The position numbers and the translations under genes were made by a program. Source: Roseovarius litoreus (lineage in GTDB: Bacteria; Pseudomonadota; Alphaproteobacteria; Rhodobacterales; Rhodobacteraceae). Taken from it: 64,000 bases of DNA. This document shows positions 8,985-17,739 of the stretch, piece after piece. The DNA is taken from NCBI RefSeq assembly GCF_900142765.1, contig NZ_FRCB01000003.1, positions 248,001-312,000 on the forward strand. The letters are read 5' to 3'. Under the pieces are notes generated by a model that saw nothing but the letters and a program-made list of their open reading frames with translations, did not search any database and was not told where the DNA came from. Position 1 is the stretch's first letter, and every line of letters starts with the position of its first letter.

Positions 8985-10299
8985 AGATATCTGGAACGGG
9001 GACATTCCCGTAAACACGCAACGATACGTCAAAATCGGGCTTATCGTCACGATGGCGACGCTCGGGGCGTTTCTTGTCTGGTCGACAACCGCCAGGCTCG
9101 ACAGCGCCACCGTGGCGCCTGGGAACTTCACGGTGACAGGGCGCAACCAGATGGTGCAGCACCTTGACGGTGGCGTGATCGATCAGCTCCTGGTCGAGGA
9201 AGGCGACACCGTGCAGCAAGGTCAATTGCTGCTGCGCCTCGACGACGCAGAGGCGCGGGCCGAATTGCAAAGACTCGAACTGCGCCGTTTCCGGTTGCAC
9301 GTGGCACAGGTGCGTCTGCAGTCGGAAATCGCACAGCTGGACGACATCGAATGGCCCGAAGAGCTCAAAAGCGCTGCCGCCGTCAACGCGGCTCATGCCG
9401 ATGCGCTCGAGGTGCAGGCCGCCTTGTTCGTGGCACGCGGGAATGCACAAAAAAGCGAACGTCAGATATTGCAACAAGGTGTTGCGGCCTATCGCGAGCA
9501 TGTCGCGGGGCAACGTCAGCAGTTGAGCGCGGCCGAAAACCAGTTGATGCTTATCGTCGAAGACCGCGAGGCAAGGGAAACCTTGGTCCGGAAGGGATTG
9601 ACCAAGCGGCAGGATTTCCTGTCCGTCAAACGCGCAGAAGCCCAGCTTCAGGGGGAAACCGCGCGGCTGCGCGCGGCCATCCTGGATGGGATGGAACGCA
9701 TCCTGCGTGGCGAGCAGATGGTGACCAATGCACATCAGGCCACCATCGAGCGGGCGATCACCGAGCTGGACAAGACACTCGCGGAATTGCGTGACATCGA
9801 AGAACTGATCGCCCGTGCGGAACGCGCCATAGAGCGGCTCGACATCCGCGCGCCCTCTGCGGGCGTGGTCGTCAAGCTCGAGGTCAACTCCCCGGGAGGC
9901 GTCATTCGGCCCGGAGCCAAGATCATGGAGCTGGTCCCCATCGGCAACGAGTTGATCATCGAAGCCCGTGTGCGGCCGCAGGATATCGACAGCGTCCACA
10001 AGGGTCAGAACGCCCTGGTCCGGCTGACCGCGCTCAATCAGCGCGTGACGCCGATGATTACGGGCCAGGTGATCTATGTGTCCGCGGATACCCTGAAAGG
10101 CGAAGACTTCGCTGACCGCCAGGACAGCTACATCGCCCGCGTCAGCCTTGACCGAAGCAGCATAGATCCTGCGCTGGCCCGGATCCTGACGCCCGGCATG
10201 CCCGTGGAACTCTATATCAAGACCGGTGTGAGAACATTCGCAAGCTACCTGATGCGCCCCTTGACGGACAGCATGCAACACGCCTTCAAGGAAAGCTGA
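8971..10299 (+). CDS. Type I secretion periplasmic adaptor, HlyD family
   Basis: A 442-aa adaptor. One membrane helix lies near residues 20-40, followed by a lipoyl-like half motif (VQHLDGGVIDQLLVEEGD), a long alpha-helical hairpin, the second lipoyl half (RAPSAGVVVKLEV) and the beta-barrel region. It bridges the ABC exporter and an outer-membrane TolC-like channel. No TolC gene lies in this operon; one is present at 45993, but it belongs to the other secretion locus. The start at 8971 lies inside the end of the exporter gene. Confidence 0.9.
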   Translation: MAMTEDIWNGDIPVNTQRYVKIGLIVTMATLGAFLVWSTTARLDSATVAPGNFTVTGRNQMVQHLDGGVIDQLLVEEGDTVQQGQLLLRLDDAEARAELQRLELRRFRLHVAQVRLQSEIAQLDDIEWPEELKSAAAVNAAHADALEVQAALFVARGNAQKSERQILQQGVAAYREHVAGQRQQLSAAENQLMLIVEDREARETLVRKGLTKRQDFLSVKRAEAQLQGETARLRAAILDGMERILRGEQMVTNAHQATIERAITELDKTLAELRDIEELIARAERAIERLDIRAPSAGVVVKLEVNSPGGVIRPGAKIMELVPIGNELIIEARVRPQDIDSVHKGQNALVRLTALNQRVTPMITGQVIYVSADTLKGEDFADRQDSYIARVSLDRSSIDPALARILTPGMPVELYIKTGVRTFASYLMRPLTDSMQHAFKES

Positions 10300-10328
10300 A
10301 CCGATTACCGATGTCAGTGGCCTATACA

Positions 10329-12170
10329 TTAACCGCTACGGACGAAATGGGTGCCAAGGGGCAGCCGCACCCGCGCAAGCGCCCCATCCGGCCTTGGCTC
10401 GATTTCGAAGGTTCCATCAAGCTTGAGGGCCCGTTGCTCCATATTGTGAATGCCGTGCCCCTTGGGTGTCGTGCTGCAAAATGGCGCCCCTCCGGAATTG
10501 AGGATCTCCAGCGTAAGCCAATCGTTGTCGTTCAGAACGGCGGTGACCGAGATATACCTCGCCTGCGCCCTGTAGGTCGCGTTATGCACGGCCTCTTGCA
10601 GGATGCGCATCAAGGACAGATTGGCGTCGAAACTTGTTGCCGAGATGCGCGACAAGTCCAATAGATGCCAGCTTATTTCAATACCGACGACTGACAGGGC
10701 TTTTTGTGTTTCATCCCTGAACACTGCCAGAAATGCCAACACGGAAATGTCCGACGAGGTGCGGCGATCCGCGACGAAACGAACGACAGTGCGCATTTCG
10801 ATCATCGCCAGACCCACCAAGGATCCGATCTGTGGCAGCAGGCCCGGGTCGGCTTGCTTGGTTAAAGCCGAAACATAGGTGAGATACGACAGGACGCCAT
10901 CGTGAAGGTTTGCGGCCAGTTTCTCTTTCTCTTCTGCCTGAATGGCCCTGCGTTCACTTTCAATCGATTTCTGAAAAGAGGCTTCGATCTGTTTTCGCTG
11001 TTCAGCCAGAAGGCGCAGGTTGGAAAGCTCATTGTTGCGCACGCGCAAAACAGACGCTCCGTGATGATGTGCCAATATCAACACCTGCGAGAAAGCCAGA
11101 TAGTTCAGCGCGAACCCGGAGACCGGGACGGTGTTCACCCAGCCAGACCAAACAAGAAGGTCAAATAACACCGAGAAAGCGAGGCTGCCGAAAGAAAAAG
11201 CCTGTAGGAAAAACGACCATTGCCCGTGGCGCATGAACATCAGCCAGGAGAATAGAAAAGTGAACAGGGTGCTAAGAAAAAGTGCCGGCGCAACAAAATT
11301 GAGGTTCACGGAATGGATGGTGACATCAGGCATTGCGGTCGCAAGATAGGTCATTGCCACAACTGCGAGATTGATGAGCAAAAATTTCTGCTTTCCACCA
11401 TTCCATGGCGATTTTTGAAGTCCGAACATCAGAGCAAAACTGGGAACAATCGCCGCGAGTGAGAACGGAAAAACATATGGAAAGATGTCATGCAGAAGGG
11501 CTATTTCGTAGGAATAGCATCGGATCGCAAGAAATGGCATCAAGACGAGGATCATGACCAGCGGCATGATCGCTTCATTGCCCAAAGCCCCGATAACCAT
11601 CAGGTAGATCAGGAAAAACAGCAATGTTGCGCAAACGCCGAAACTGGCCTCAGGAACATGGACGCGCATGAAATCTAGGGTCACTGCCTTACGATGCAGC
11701 GTGTCGCGCTCGCCTATGTAAATGGGTGAAAAGAAGATTGGCTTGCTGTCGGGCCCATCAAACTCGATCTTCAACTCGGTTGCGGTGCTATCGGTGTTTT
11801 CCGGCCAATCGACATAGATGAAATCCAGAGAGTTGATATCTCCTGTGTCGGTCGCGCTGAAATTGTCGAACATCAACTCGCCACCTATCCATAGCCTGAC
11901 CTTTCCGCTGAGACCGGGAGCGAAAAGCGCCAAATCGCTCTCGGCAAGGGGCGGCACCTCGATATGAAGCGATATCGGGGATGGGCCTGCCGAAACGGGA
12001 AATTCCTTGAGGGGCAGCTCTATGGTTTCGCCTGATGCGTTGACCATCTGATTGATGGCGACCGTATAGTCCAAAGGGTGGTTGACAAGATATTGAATGA
12101 AAATGGATACGGCGACGGCGACGGGAAGCGCCAGCACGGTTATCATGCGCCTGAATTTTGCTGTACTCAA
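10329..12170 (-). CDS. Membrane sensor histidine kinase, NarL/DegS-type (HisKA_3)
   Basis: A 613-aa kinase with an N-terminal helix, a periplasmic beta-rich domain (about 40-165), seven or so membrane helices (about 175-370) as in 7TM-DISM sensors, then a short coiled coil. The dimerisation and phosphoacceptor box is LAANLHDGV with His423. The ATPase N-box is LQEAVHNA (Asn530), and GHGIHNM serves as the glycine box. The TTG start overlaps the stop of the upstream response regulator (TTGA), which implies translational coupling; an ATG at 12146 is the alternative. It converges with the type I secretion operon across a 29-base gap. Control of that operon is inferred from proximity only. Confidence 0.87.
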   Translation of the reverse strand: MSTAKFRRMITVLALPVAVAVSIFIQYLVNHPLDYTVAINQMVNASGETIELPLKEFPVSAGPSPISLHIEVPPLAESDLALFAPGLSGKVRLWIGGELMFDNFSATDTGDINSLDFIYVDWPENTDSTATELKIEFDGPDSKPIFFSPIYIGERDTLHRKAVTLDFMRVHVPEASFGVCATLLFFLIYLMVIGALGNEAIMPLVMILVLMPFLAIRCYSYEIALLHDIFPYVFPFSLAAIVPSFALMFGLQKSPWNGGKQKFLLINLAVVAMTYLATAMPDVTIHSVNLNFVAPALFLSTLFTFLFSWLMFMRHGQWSFFLQAFSFGSLAFSVLFDLLVWSGWVNTVPVSGFALNYLAFSQVLILAHHHGASVLRVRNNELSNLRLLAEQRKQIEASFQKSIESERRAIQAEEKEKLAANLHDGVLSYLTYVSALTKQADPGLLPQIGSLVGLAMIEMRTVVRFVADRRTSSDISVLAFLAVFRDETQKALSVVGIEISWHLLDLSRISATSFDANLSLMRILQEAVHNATYRAQARYISVTAVLNDNDWLTLEILNSGGAPFCSTTPKGHGIHNMEQRALKLDGTFEIEPRPDGALARVRLPLGTHFVRSG

Positions 12171-12823
12171 AGCTTGATACCAAGATTTTGCGCCTCGAAG
12201 ACCGCCTCGGAACGGTTATTCGCCTGCAGCTTCCGGTAAATGTTCCGGATGTGGACCGGAACGGTATTCTTGGATATCCCCAACACTTCGGATGTCTCGA
12301 CATATGTCAGGCCCTTTGAGATCGCCGAGAGAACCTCGACCTCGCGCTGAGTCAGAATGCCGTTGTCGCGTGGTTCGGATTTTCTGGGGGTGGGCGATTG
12401 TTCGGCGTTCGCCAGCATGTGGACGACCGAGTACGCAATTGATGGTGATATCGGTGACTGGCCGTTCAGTGCAAGTTTGACAGCATCCACGATCTGGATG
12501 GAATGATCGTCCTTGTAGATATAGCCCACCGCGCCGGACTGAATGGCCGACATGATGCTGGTATCATCGGACTTGGATGAAATGACGATGCTGATGCCAT
12601 CGGGATTGGCATCAGTGTATTTCCTGATGCTCTCCTTGCCGTCGCCATCGGGCAGGCCAAGGTCACACAGGAACACGTCCCAATTATTTTGATCGATCAG
12701 ACGGTTCGCATCCGCAATCGAAGAGCACAATCCGACATGCGCCACGAATTCCCACTGCATCAGGATATCCTTGAGGCGGTTCGCCAACGTGGAGTTGTCC
12801 TCCAAAATGAGTATGGAAATCAT
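12167..12823 (-). CDS. LuxR/NarL-family response regulator
   Basis: A 218-aa regulator. The receiver domain has the acidic pair E8-D9 and phosphoacceptor D54 in LCDLGLPDGD. The C-terminal LuxR-type helix-turn-helix begins at about residue 150 (LTQREVEVL). It is the first gene of a two-gene operon with the kinase at 10329-12170, overlapping by four bases, and is surely its partner. It is transcribed divergently from another LuxR-type gene at 13229. Targets are unknown; the secretion operon and its own region are the obvious candidates. Confidence 0.9.
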   Translation of the reverse strand: MISILILEDNSTLANRLKDILMQWEFVAHVGLCSSIADANRLIDQNNWDVFLCDLGLPDGDGKESIRKYTDANPDGISIVISSKSDDTSIMSAIQSGAVGYIYKDDHSIQIVDAVKLALNGQSPISPSIAYSVVHMLANAEQSPTPRKSEPRDNGILTQREVEVLSAISKGLTYVETSEVLGISKNTVPVHIRNIYRKLQANNRSEAVFEAQNLGIKL

Positions 12824-13228
12824 TGAAGTCCGTGTGACTTAGGTTGGATTTAATTGTCACCAACCTTGCTGAAAGACAGGTGAGTTTCCATAGTCCCAAA
12901 CGGAATATACCTATTTCATAGTATGTTATGTGGTCGCGCATCGTGCTCGAATGGGCGGGAAGCGGTCGTTGGATACTCAATTTTGTCGAATTCGACGCTC
13001 TTTGCCCACCCGGTCACACGCGTCTTGCCGAAATGCCTCTGGAACCTTCATTCAGCCTGTTGTTTCGTGACACGCCCTGGCCATGGTGCCCGGATCGTCC
13101 TCAGCTCGGCGGGTTACCATTTGAGCGGTATATGAGAATCGTTTCAAGCGTGACCATCTTCGGATCACAGGCCCCGTCAGCATGAAGATTTCTCAAGGTT
13201 GACGAAGTGATGCCGGTGAGGACGAACA
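12824..13228. promoter_or_regulatory. Divergent intergenic region between two regulator genes
   Basis: This 405-base region must hold the promoters of the response regulator (leftward) and of the orphan LuxR-type gene (rightward). It is more AT-rich around 12900-12935 than the flanking genes. The short open frames in it lack ribosome sites and resemble nothing. I cannot place -35 and -10 boxes with confidence. Confidence 0.4.
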
Positions 13229-13876
13229 ATGAAACAACAAGTAAATGTGATTTCAGCGAATTCTGTTGTAAGGCTCGGTGTGGGCGCGATGTTGCAGGGT
13301 CTGGGGAAATATGAAACCTGCAACGAATTCAACAGTGTCAACGACGCTGATGCAGCGCTCAAGTCTCAGCGCGGTACTGTCAACATCGTCGATCTCAGCG
13401 GGTCTTCGCGGACAAGACAGAATACCAAGCTGTCCCATCGGCTGATACGCCTTATCGAGAACCACCATGTGCTCGCCTTATGTGACCTCAACGATATGGA
13501 TATGGCGATCGCCCTGGCCGATGCCGGATGTGCAGGCCTTCTCACGGCCGAGGTTGAATCCTCCGAACTGGACGAGGCGCTGACCCGTATCTTGCACGGG
13601 CGCAGCTTCATCGGCCAGTCCCTGACGACGAAACTGCTGTTCAGCCGCAGACAGCAGCAGGAACGCGAGATCTGCAAGTCGGAATTGGGCCTGTCTGTGC
13701 GCGAACAACAAGTCGCAAATCGCATAAAGTCGGGGCTGTCCAACCCCCTGATCGCGGATGAACTTGGCATCAGCGAGCGTACCGTGAAGCATTACGTGAG
13801 CACGCTCAAAGACAAGTTGAACGCGGTAAACCGCACCCAAATCGCAGTCTTTCTTCAACGCATAGAGCCGATTTAA
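13229..13876 (+). CDS. LuxR-family transcriptional regulator with degenerate receiver
   Basis: A 215-aa protein. The C-terminal LuxR helix-turn-helix (about 148-210) is intact: LSVREQQVANRI followed by LGISERTVKHYV. The N-terminal half has receiver-like length and an Asp (D55 in IVDLSG) near the phosphoacceptor position, but the conserved acidic pair after the first strand is missing (VISANS). It therefore probably does not respond to phosphorylation in the normal way. GAGGAC upstream serves as ribosome site for the ATG at 13229. It lies divergent from a kinase/regulator pair and close to a secretion operon. Confidence 0.82.
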   Translation: MKQQVNVISANSVVRLGVGAMLQGLGKYETCNEFNSVNDADAALKSQRGTVNIVDLSGSSRTRQNTKLSHRLIRLIENHHVLALCDLNDMDMAIALADAGCAGLLTAEVESSELDEALTRILHGRSFIGQSLTTKLLFSRRQQQEREICKSELGLSVREQQVANRIKSGLSNPLIADELGISERTVKHYVSTLKDKLNAVNRTQIAVFLQRIEPI

Positions 13877-14151
13877 ATCCACGGACCTGGTATGAGAACA
13901 GCGGTGCAAAACCCGACCAGGGGAGCGCCGCCCGATTGTCGGTGCGGGTGGCGCAAAAGTCGTCCATTTTTCTCCTTTTTTTGGCTGCCTTGGGGTTGGT
14001 TGACATACCCCGCGATGTCCACAGGACGGTCCGGTTTGCGCGTGCCAAGGCTATGAACCAGCAACCGGCCTTGCATCATTTGAACACAGCGCACGAGAGG
14101 GGGTGTCAGACGAATTCGAACGCGTCTCAGCTAGGTCAGGGCGGTTGCCTT

Positions 14152-14610
14152 TTATGCCAAGCAAAGACCGCGCCACTCGGCAAGAGCAGCGGCTTGGTTT
14201 CTTTTGAAAATCTGTCGGCTGGAGAGGCCTCGTTCCGAATTGAAGGGGTCGAAAACCGAAGAGTGGATGGCGGCGAATTTTCGCAGACTTGGCAGACGCG
14301 GGAAGCGGGTCATGGCGCGTTCTCGTCGTCGGAACGGCTGATGCGAAGTCTCGGCGCGGTTGTTCAGCCAGCGTCCGGTCATCTGGCGGTCGGCATTGCC
14401 GATTTCCTTCATGACGGCGCCATAGGATCGTAGTTTGTCGGTCACGACATGTTCGGGCCGACCATAGCGTTTCATCAATTTCCTGAGGAATTTCAACGCG
14501 GCCTTACGATCGCGCCGCTTTGAAACAAAGGCGTCCAGCACTTCGCCCTCGTGATCGACAGCGCGCCACATGTAGTGGATCTCGCCTTTGATATGCACGC
14601 AAACCTCATG
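14152..14610 (-). pseudogene. Truncated IS6-family transposase
   Basis: The C-terminal two thirds of an IS6-family DDE transposase are readable: YMWRAVDHEGEVLDAF, KRRDRKAALKFL, then the second catalytic Asp in VVTDKLRSYG and the Glu in NNRAETSHQPFRRRER. Similarity stops at about 14610. There the expected HxDE motif reads PHEV, so the first catalytic Asp and the whole N-terminal region are gone. The open frame continues to 14793 but in unrelated sequence. It cannot be active. No terminal inverted repeats could be recognised. Confidence 0.8.
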
Positions 14611-14716
14611 AGGGTCGCGGGTGATACCGCGCCCCTCTTGCTTTGCTGGCCTGCGATACAAGCCGGTGGAAATGCATCGGGGGCTGTGCAACCATCCATA
14701 AGGTCCGGGCCGTGAT

Positions 14717-15934
14717 GTGCGGCCGGGCTGCACCATATTTCCAAAGAGGATCAAGGCCTTGCAAGATGACGCTCGCGCTGGAAAACCGGACATAACCCCA
14801 TTCGCATTTCATGTGCCGGATAAGACGCTGGCACATATTCGGGACCGTATCGCAGCCTTTCCTTGGCATGAAATGCCTGATGATGGAGGCTGGCAATATG
14901 GTACGAATATGAAGGTTTTGAAGGACTTTTGTACATATTGGATCGACGGGTTCGATTGGCGTGCGCAAGAGGCGCGGATCAACAGCTTTGCGAATTATCG
15001 CGCGCATGTAGACGGCATTGACATGCACTTCATCCACGAACCGGGCAGCGGGCCGAAACCGATGCCTTTGATGATCGCGCATGGCTGGCCGGGCTCGGTG
15101 GCCGAGTTCTACGGGATCATCGACATGTTGGCGCATCCCGAGCGTTTCGGCGGCGATATTGCAGATGCGTTCACGGTCATAGCCCCGTCTTTGCCGGGCT
15201 TCGCTTTTTCGGGCCGGCCGCCGCGTCCCTACGGGCCACGCCGCATGGCGGGGGTCATCAACGCGCTGATGACGCAGCGCCTTGGCTTTGACCGTTACAT
15301 GGCGCAAGGGGGTGACTGGGGCAGTGCGATCGCCTCGTGGCTGGGCTTTGACCATGCCGCGCAGTGTTCCGCGATCCATATCAACGCACTTTTGATGCGC
15401 CATGCGCAGGGCCCACAGACCGCCGAAGAGGTGGCCTGGGCCAAAGCCTTCGAGCAGGATCAGATCATGGAAGAGGGCTACCGTACGCAGATGGCGACCC
15501 GGCCACAAACCCTCAGCTATGCCATGATGGACAGCCCGGTGGGTGTCGCGGCATGGATGCTGGAAAAGTTCCATGCATGGTCCGATACCCGGAATGACGA
15601 CATCGAGACCGCGCATTCCAAGGATGACCTACTGACCCAGATCATGATCTACATAACGACCCGCAGCTTCAATACTGCATCCTGGATCTATTATGGCCGC
15701 CGCGAGGAAGGGGGACGGGTTCTGTCGCCGGACGGCGCGCGGGTCGAGGTGCCAACGGCATGCGCCCTGTTTCCCGCCGAGATGCTGCGCTGGTCGCCCC
15801 GGTCTTACGCAGAGCGTATCTACAACATCCGGCACTGGACCGAGATGCCCCGCGGAGGGCATTTCGCGGCCATGGAGGAACCGGGCCTTTTGGTCGAGGA
15901 TATCCGCGCCTTCGCCCGCACGCTTCGGGCCTGA
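14717..15934 (+). CDS. Epoxide hydrolase-family alpha/beta hydrolase, N-terminus probably disturbed
   Basis: The protein is about 400 aa and matches the microsomal-type epoxide hydrolase layout: an N-terminal EHN domain (ITPFAFHVPDKTL onward) and an alpha/beta hydrolase core. The oxyanion motif is HGWPGS, the nucleophile Asp is in GGDWGS, and the base His is in GGHFAAMEEP. Such proteins usually begin a few residues before ITPF, but there is no ATG there. The only options are GTG at 14717 or TTG at 14759 (the latter with AAGAGGA 8 bases upstream). The first bases run into IS6 remnant flanks, so the native start may have been lost. The core looks intact and may still be expressed. Confidence 0.8.
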   Translation: MRPGCTIFPKRIKALQDDARAGKPDITPFAFHVPDKTLAHIRDRIAAFPWHEMPDDGGWQYGTNMKVLKDFCTYWIDGFDWRAQEARINSFANYRAHVDGIDMHFIHEPGSGPKPMPLMIAHGWPGSVAEFYGIIDMLAHPERFGGDIADAFTVIAPSLPGFAFSGRPPRPYGPRRMAGVINALMTQRLGFDRYMAQGGDWGSAIASWLGFDHAAQCSAIHINALLMRHAQGPQTAEEVAWAKAFEQDQIMEEGYRTQMATRPQTLSYAMMDSPVGVAAWMLEKFHAWSDTRNDDIETAHSKDDLLTQIMIYITTRSFNTASWIYYGRREEGGRVLSPDGARVEVPTACALFPAEMLRWSPRSYAERIYNIRHWTEMPRGGHFAAMEEPGLLVEDIRAFARTLRA

Positions 15935-16201
15935 CCGGACGCGTGCGCGGCGGCAGGGCGCAGTAGGTACGCGTGGTGATCCTGAACGATGCCTCCTTTT
16001 ACGGGCGCCCTGGTCAGAACAAGATCTCATTGAGACTAAACCGTGATGCGCTCGAGGACGCGTTCAAATGTGCGCCGGATAAGCTCGCAGAAAGAGCAAT
16101 AACTGTGGGGTCAGAGTTTGTTGCGCGACGTCACGGCGTGGAGAATCAGATTGTCGTCGGCGACTTTGTACCACTTCCGGATCGCACGTTGCTGCGCGCC
16201 T
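15935..16201. other. Short noncoding stretch outside the island's left end
   Basis: No gene is supported. An open frame on the plus strand (15973-16281) crosses the island boundary repeat and resembles nothing. Several minus-strand frames are broken by stops. This DNA was probably directly downstream of tRNA-Ser before the island inserted. Confidence 0.4.
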
Positions 16202-16215
16202 TGGCGGAGGAGGTG
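16202..16215 (+). repeat. Left attachment repeat of the island
   Basis: TGGCGGAGGAGGTG, identical to 27803-27816, marks the displaced 3' end of tRNA-Ser. Identity stops on both sides of the 14 bases. Confidence 0.8.
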
Positions 16216-16323
16216 TCCGCCATTGCATTTTCTGATATGTTCCGATCATGTCCAATAACGCTTTTAAATTCAGGCTATTGATGGATGTCGCCTGTCTATC
16301 GTGTTCCGAGAGTTTCCATTTAC

Positions 16324-16344
16324 TTCCCACAAAAAGTGTGGGAA
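16324..16344. promoter_or_regulatory. Inverted repeat upstream of the integrase
   Basis: TTCCCACA (16324-16331) and TGTGGGAA (16337-16344) are perfect inverted copies around a 5-base spacer, 36 bases before the integrase start. TGTGGGAA also occurs at 27739-27746, near the other end of the island. They could be integrase arm sites or an operator for the integrase gene; this is inference. Confidence 0.45.
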
Positions 16345-16379
16345 TAAATGTTGGAAACGTTGATGGAAACGCAGGTTGG

Positions 16380-17594
16380 ATGATGGCGCAGAACCAAACG
16401 GGCAGTAAACGGCATCCCGAAAAGGCGCTATCCGCTGTGTTTGTTCGCCAGGTAGTCGAACCGGGCAAATACTCCGATGGGAATGGCTTGTTTCTCTTGG
16501 TGCAGCCCAACGGCTCCAAGTCATGGGTGCAGCGCATCACCATTCGCGGCAAGCGCCGCGACATAGGCTTGGGCGGCGCGGGATATGTTTCCCTGGCCGA
16601 GGCCCGCGAGATAGCGCTGGAAAACAAAAAGCTGGCGCGGGCGGGTGGGGATCCATTGCAGGCCAAGCGCGAGGCGCAGGCGGTGCTGACCTTTGCCGAG
16701 GCTGCGCGCAAGGTTCACGAAATGCACAAGCCCACATGGCGCAATCAAAAGCACGCTTCGCAGTTTATCAGCACGCTGGAAACCTATGCCTTTCCGAAAA
16801 TAGGGGCATTTAAGGTCGGCGATGTAACAACAGCCGATGTTCTTGCCGTGCTGCAACCGATCTGGCTGGAAAAGCCGGAAACCGCGCGGCGGGTGCGCCA
16901 GCGGATCGGCACCGTTATGAAATGGGCTGTTGCAAAAGGTTGGCGGCAAGATAACCCTGCCGAGAACATCGGGCAGGCATTGCCCAAGCACGAAACCATA
17001 AAAAACCATCGCAAGGCGCTTCCCTATGCGCAGGTGTCCGAGTGCATCGAGGCGGTGCAACACTCGAACGCTTGGCCCGCTACCAAACTGGCGCTGGAAT
17101 TTTTGATATTGACCGCATCGCGTTCAGGCGAAGTGCGCGGCGCGCTCTGGGAAGAAATGGAATTTCACGGCGGTGACACTGCTAAAACTGCTAAAACTGC
17201 TACATGGGTTATTCCGGCAAGCCGGATGAAAATGAAAAAGCCGCATCGTGTGCCATTGTCGGCGCGGGCGCTGGAAATCTTGAAAGAGGCCGAGGCGCTG
17301 CGCGGTGCATCCGGGCTGGTATTCCCGTCCATGCGGGATAAGCCGTTATCCGACATGACGCTTTCCAAGCTGGTCAAGGAACAGGGCTTCGACGTGCATG
17401 TTCACGGTTTCCGCACATCCTTCCGCACATGGGCACAGGAACAAACCAATTTCCCGCGCGAGGTTGCTGAGGCTGCGCTTGCACATGTGGTCAAGGATAA
17501 GGCCGAGGCCGCTTATGCCCGATCCGATATGGTCGAGAAACGTCGCAAGATGATGGAAAATTGGGCGGGGTATTTGGCAGCGCGGAGTGGCTAA
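16380..17594 (+). CDS. Tyrosine recombinase/integrase, DUF4102-type
   Basis: The protein is 404 aa from the ATG at 16380 (or 403 from the next ATG). The frame is open back to 16248, but the extra residues do not fit the family. The N-terminal DUF4102 arm-binding domain includes YSDGNGLFLLV and GSKSWVQRI. The catalytic domain shows Arg in TASRSGEVRG, the HxxR box HGFRTSFRTWA, His in ALAHVV, and the nucleophile Tyr in AAYARSDM. This class inserts islands and satellites into tRNA 3' ends, which agrees with the tRNA-Ser repeats flanking this element. It is transcribed away from the left att repeat. Confidence 0.93.
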   Translation: MMAQNQTGSKRHPEKALSAVFVRQVVEPGKYSDGNGLFLLVQPNGSKSWVQRITIRGKRRDIGLGGAGYVSLAEAREIALENKKLARAGGDPLQAKREAQAVLTFAEAARKVHEMHKPTWRNQKHASQFISTLETYAFPKIGAFKVGDVTTADVLAVLQPIWLEKPETARRVRQRIGTVMKWAVAKGWRQDNPAENIGQALPKHETIKNHRKALPYAQVSECIEAVQHSNAWPATKLALEFLILTASRSGEVRGALWEEMEFHGGDTAKTAKTATWVIPASRMKMKKPHRVPLSARALEILKEAEALRGASGLVFPSMRDKPLSDMTLSKLVKEQGFDVHVHGFRTSFRTWAQEQTNFPREVAEAALAHVVKDKAEAAYARSDMVEKRRKMMENWAGYLAARSG

Positions 17595-17739
17595 CTTATC
17601 GCGCTGCAAGTGAAACTGGAGAGGTAATGTAAAAAATTGACGTTGGGCACATGCTTCAAACGACTGATTGTCTGAGCTGGCTTGGTCGTTCAGACACCAA
17701 CGAAATCAATATGATGATGTAGAACTTTTATTCGCCAAT

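Noticed and set aside
8950-10329. Long minus-strand open frame across the HlyD gene
   Set aside because: Antisense shadow of a clear HlyD-family gene with no recognisable domains.
13936-14433. 165-aa plus-strand open frame
   Set aside because: It runs antisense through the IS6 transposase remnant and has no family features.
15973-16281. 102-aa open frame on the plus strand next to the island
   Set aside because: It crosses the att repeat at 16202, resembles no family, and has a weak GTG start, so it is most likely chance.
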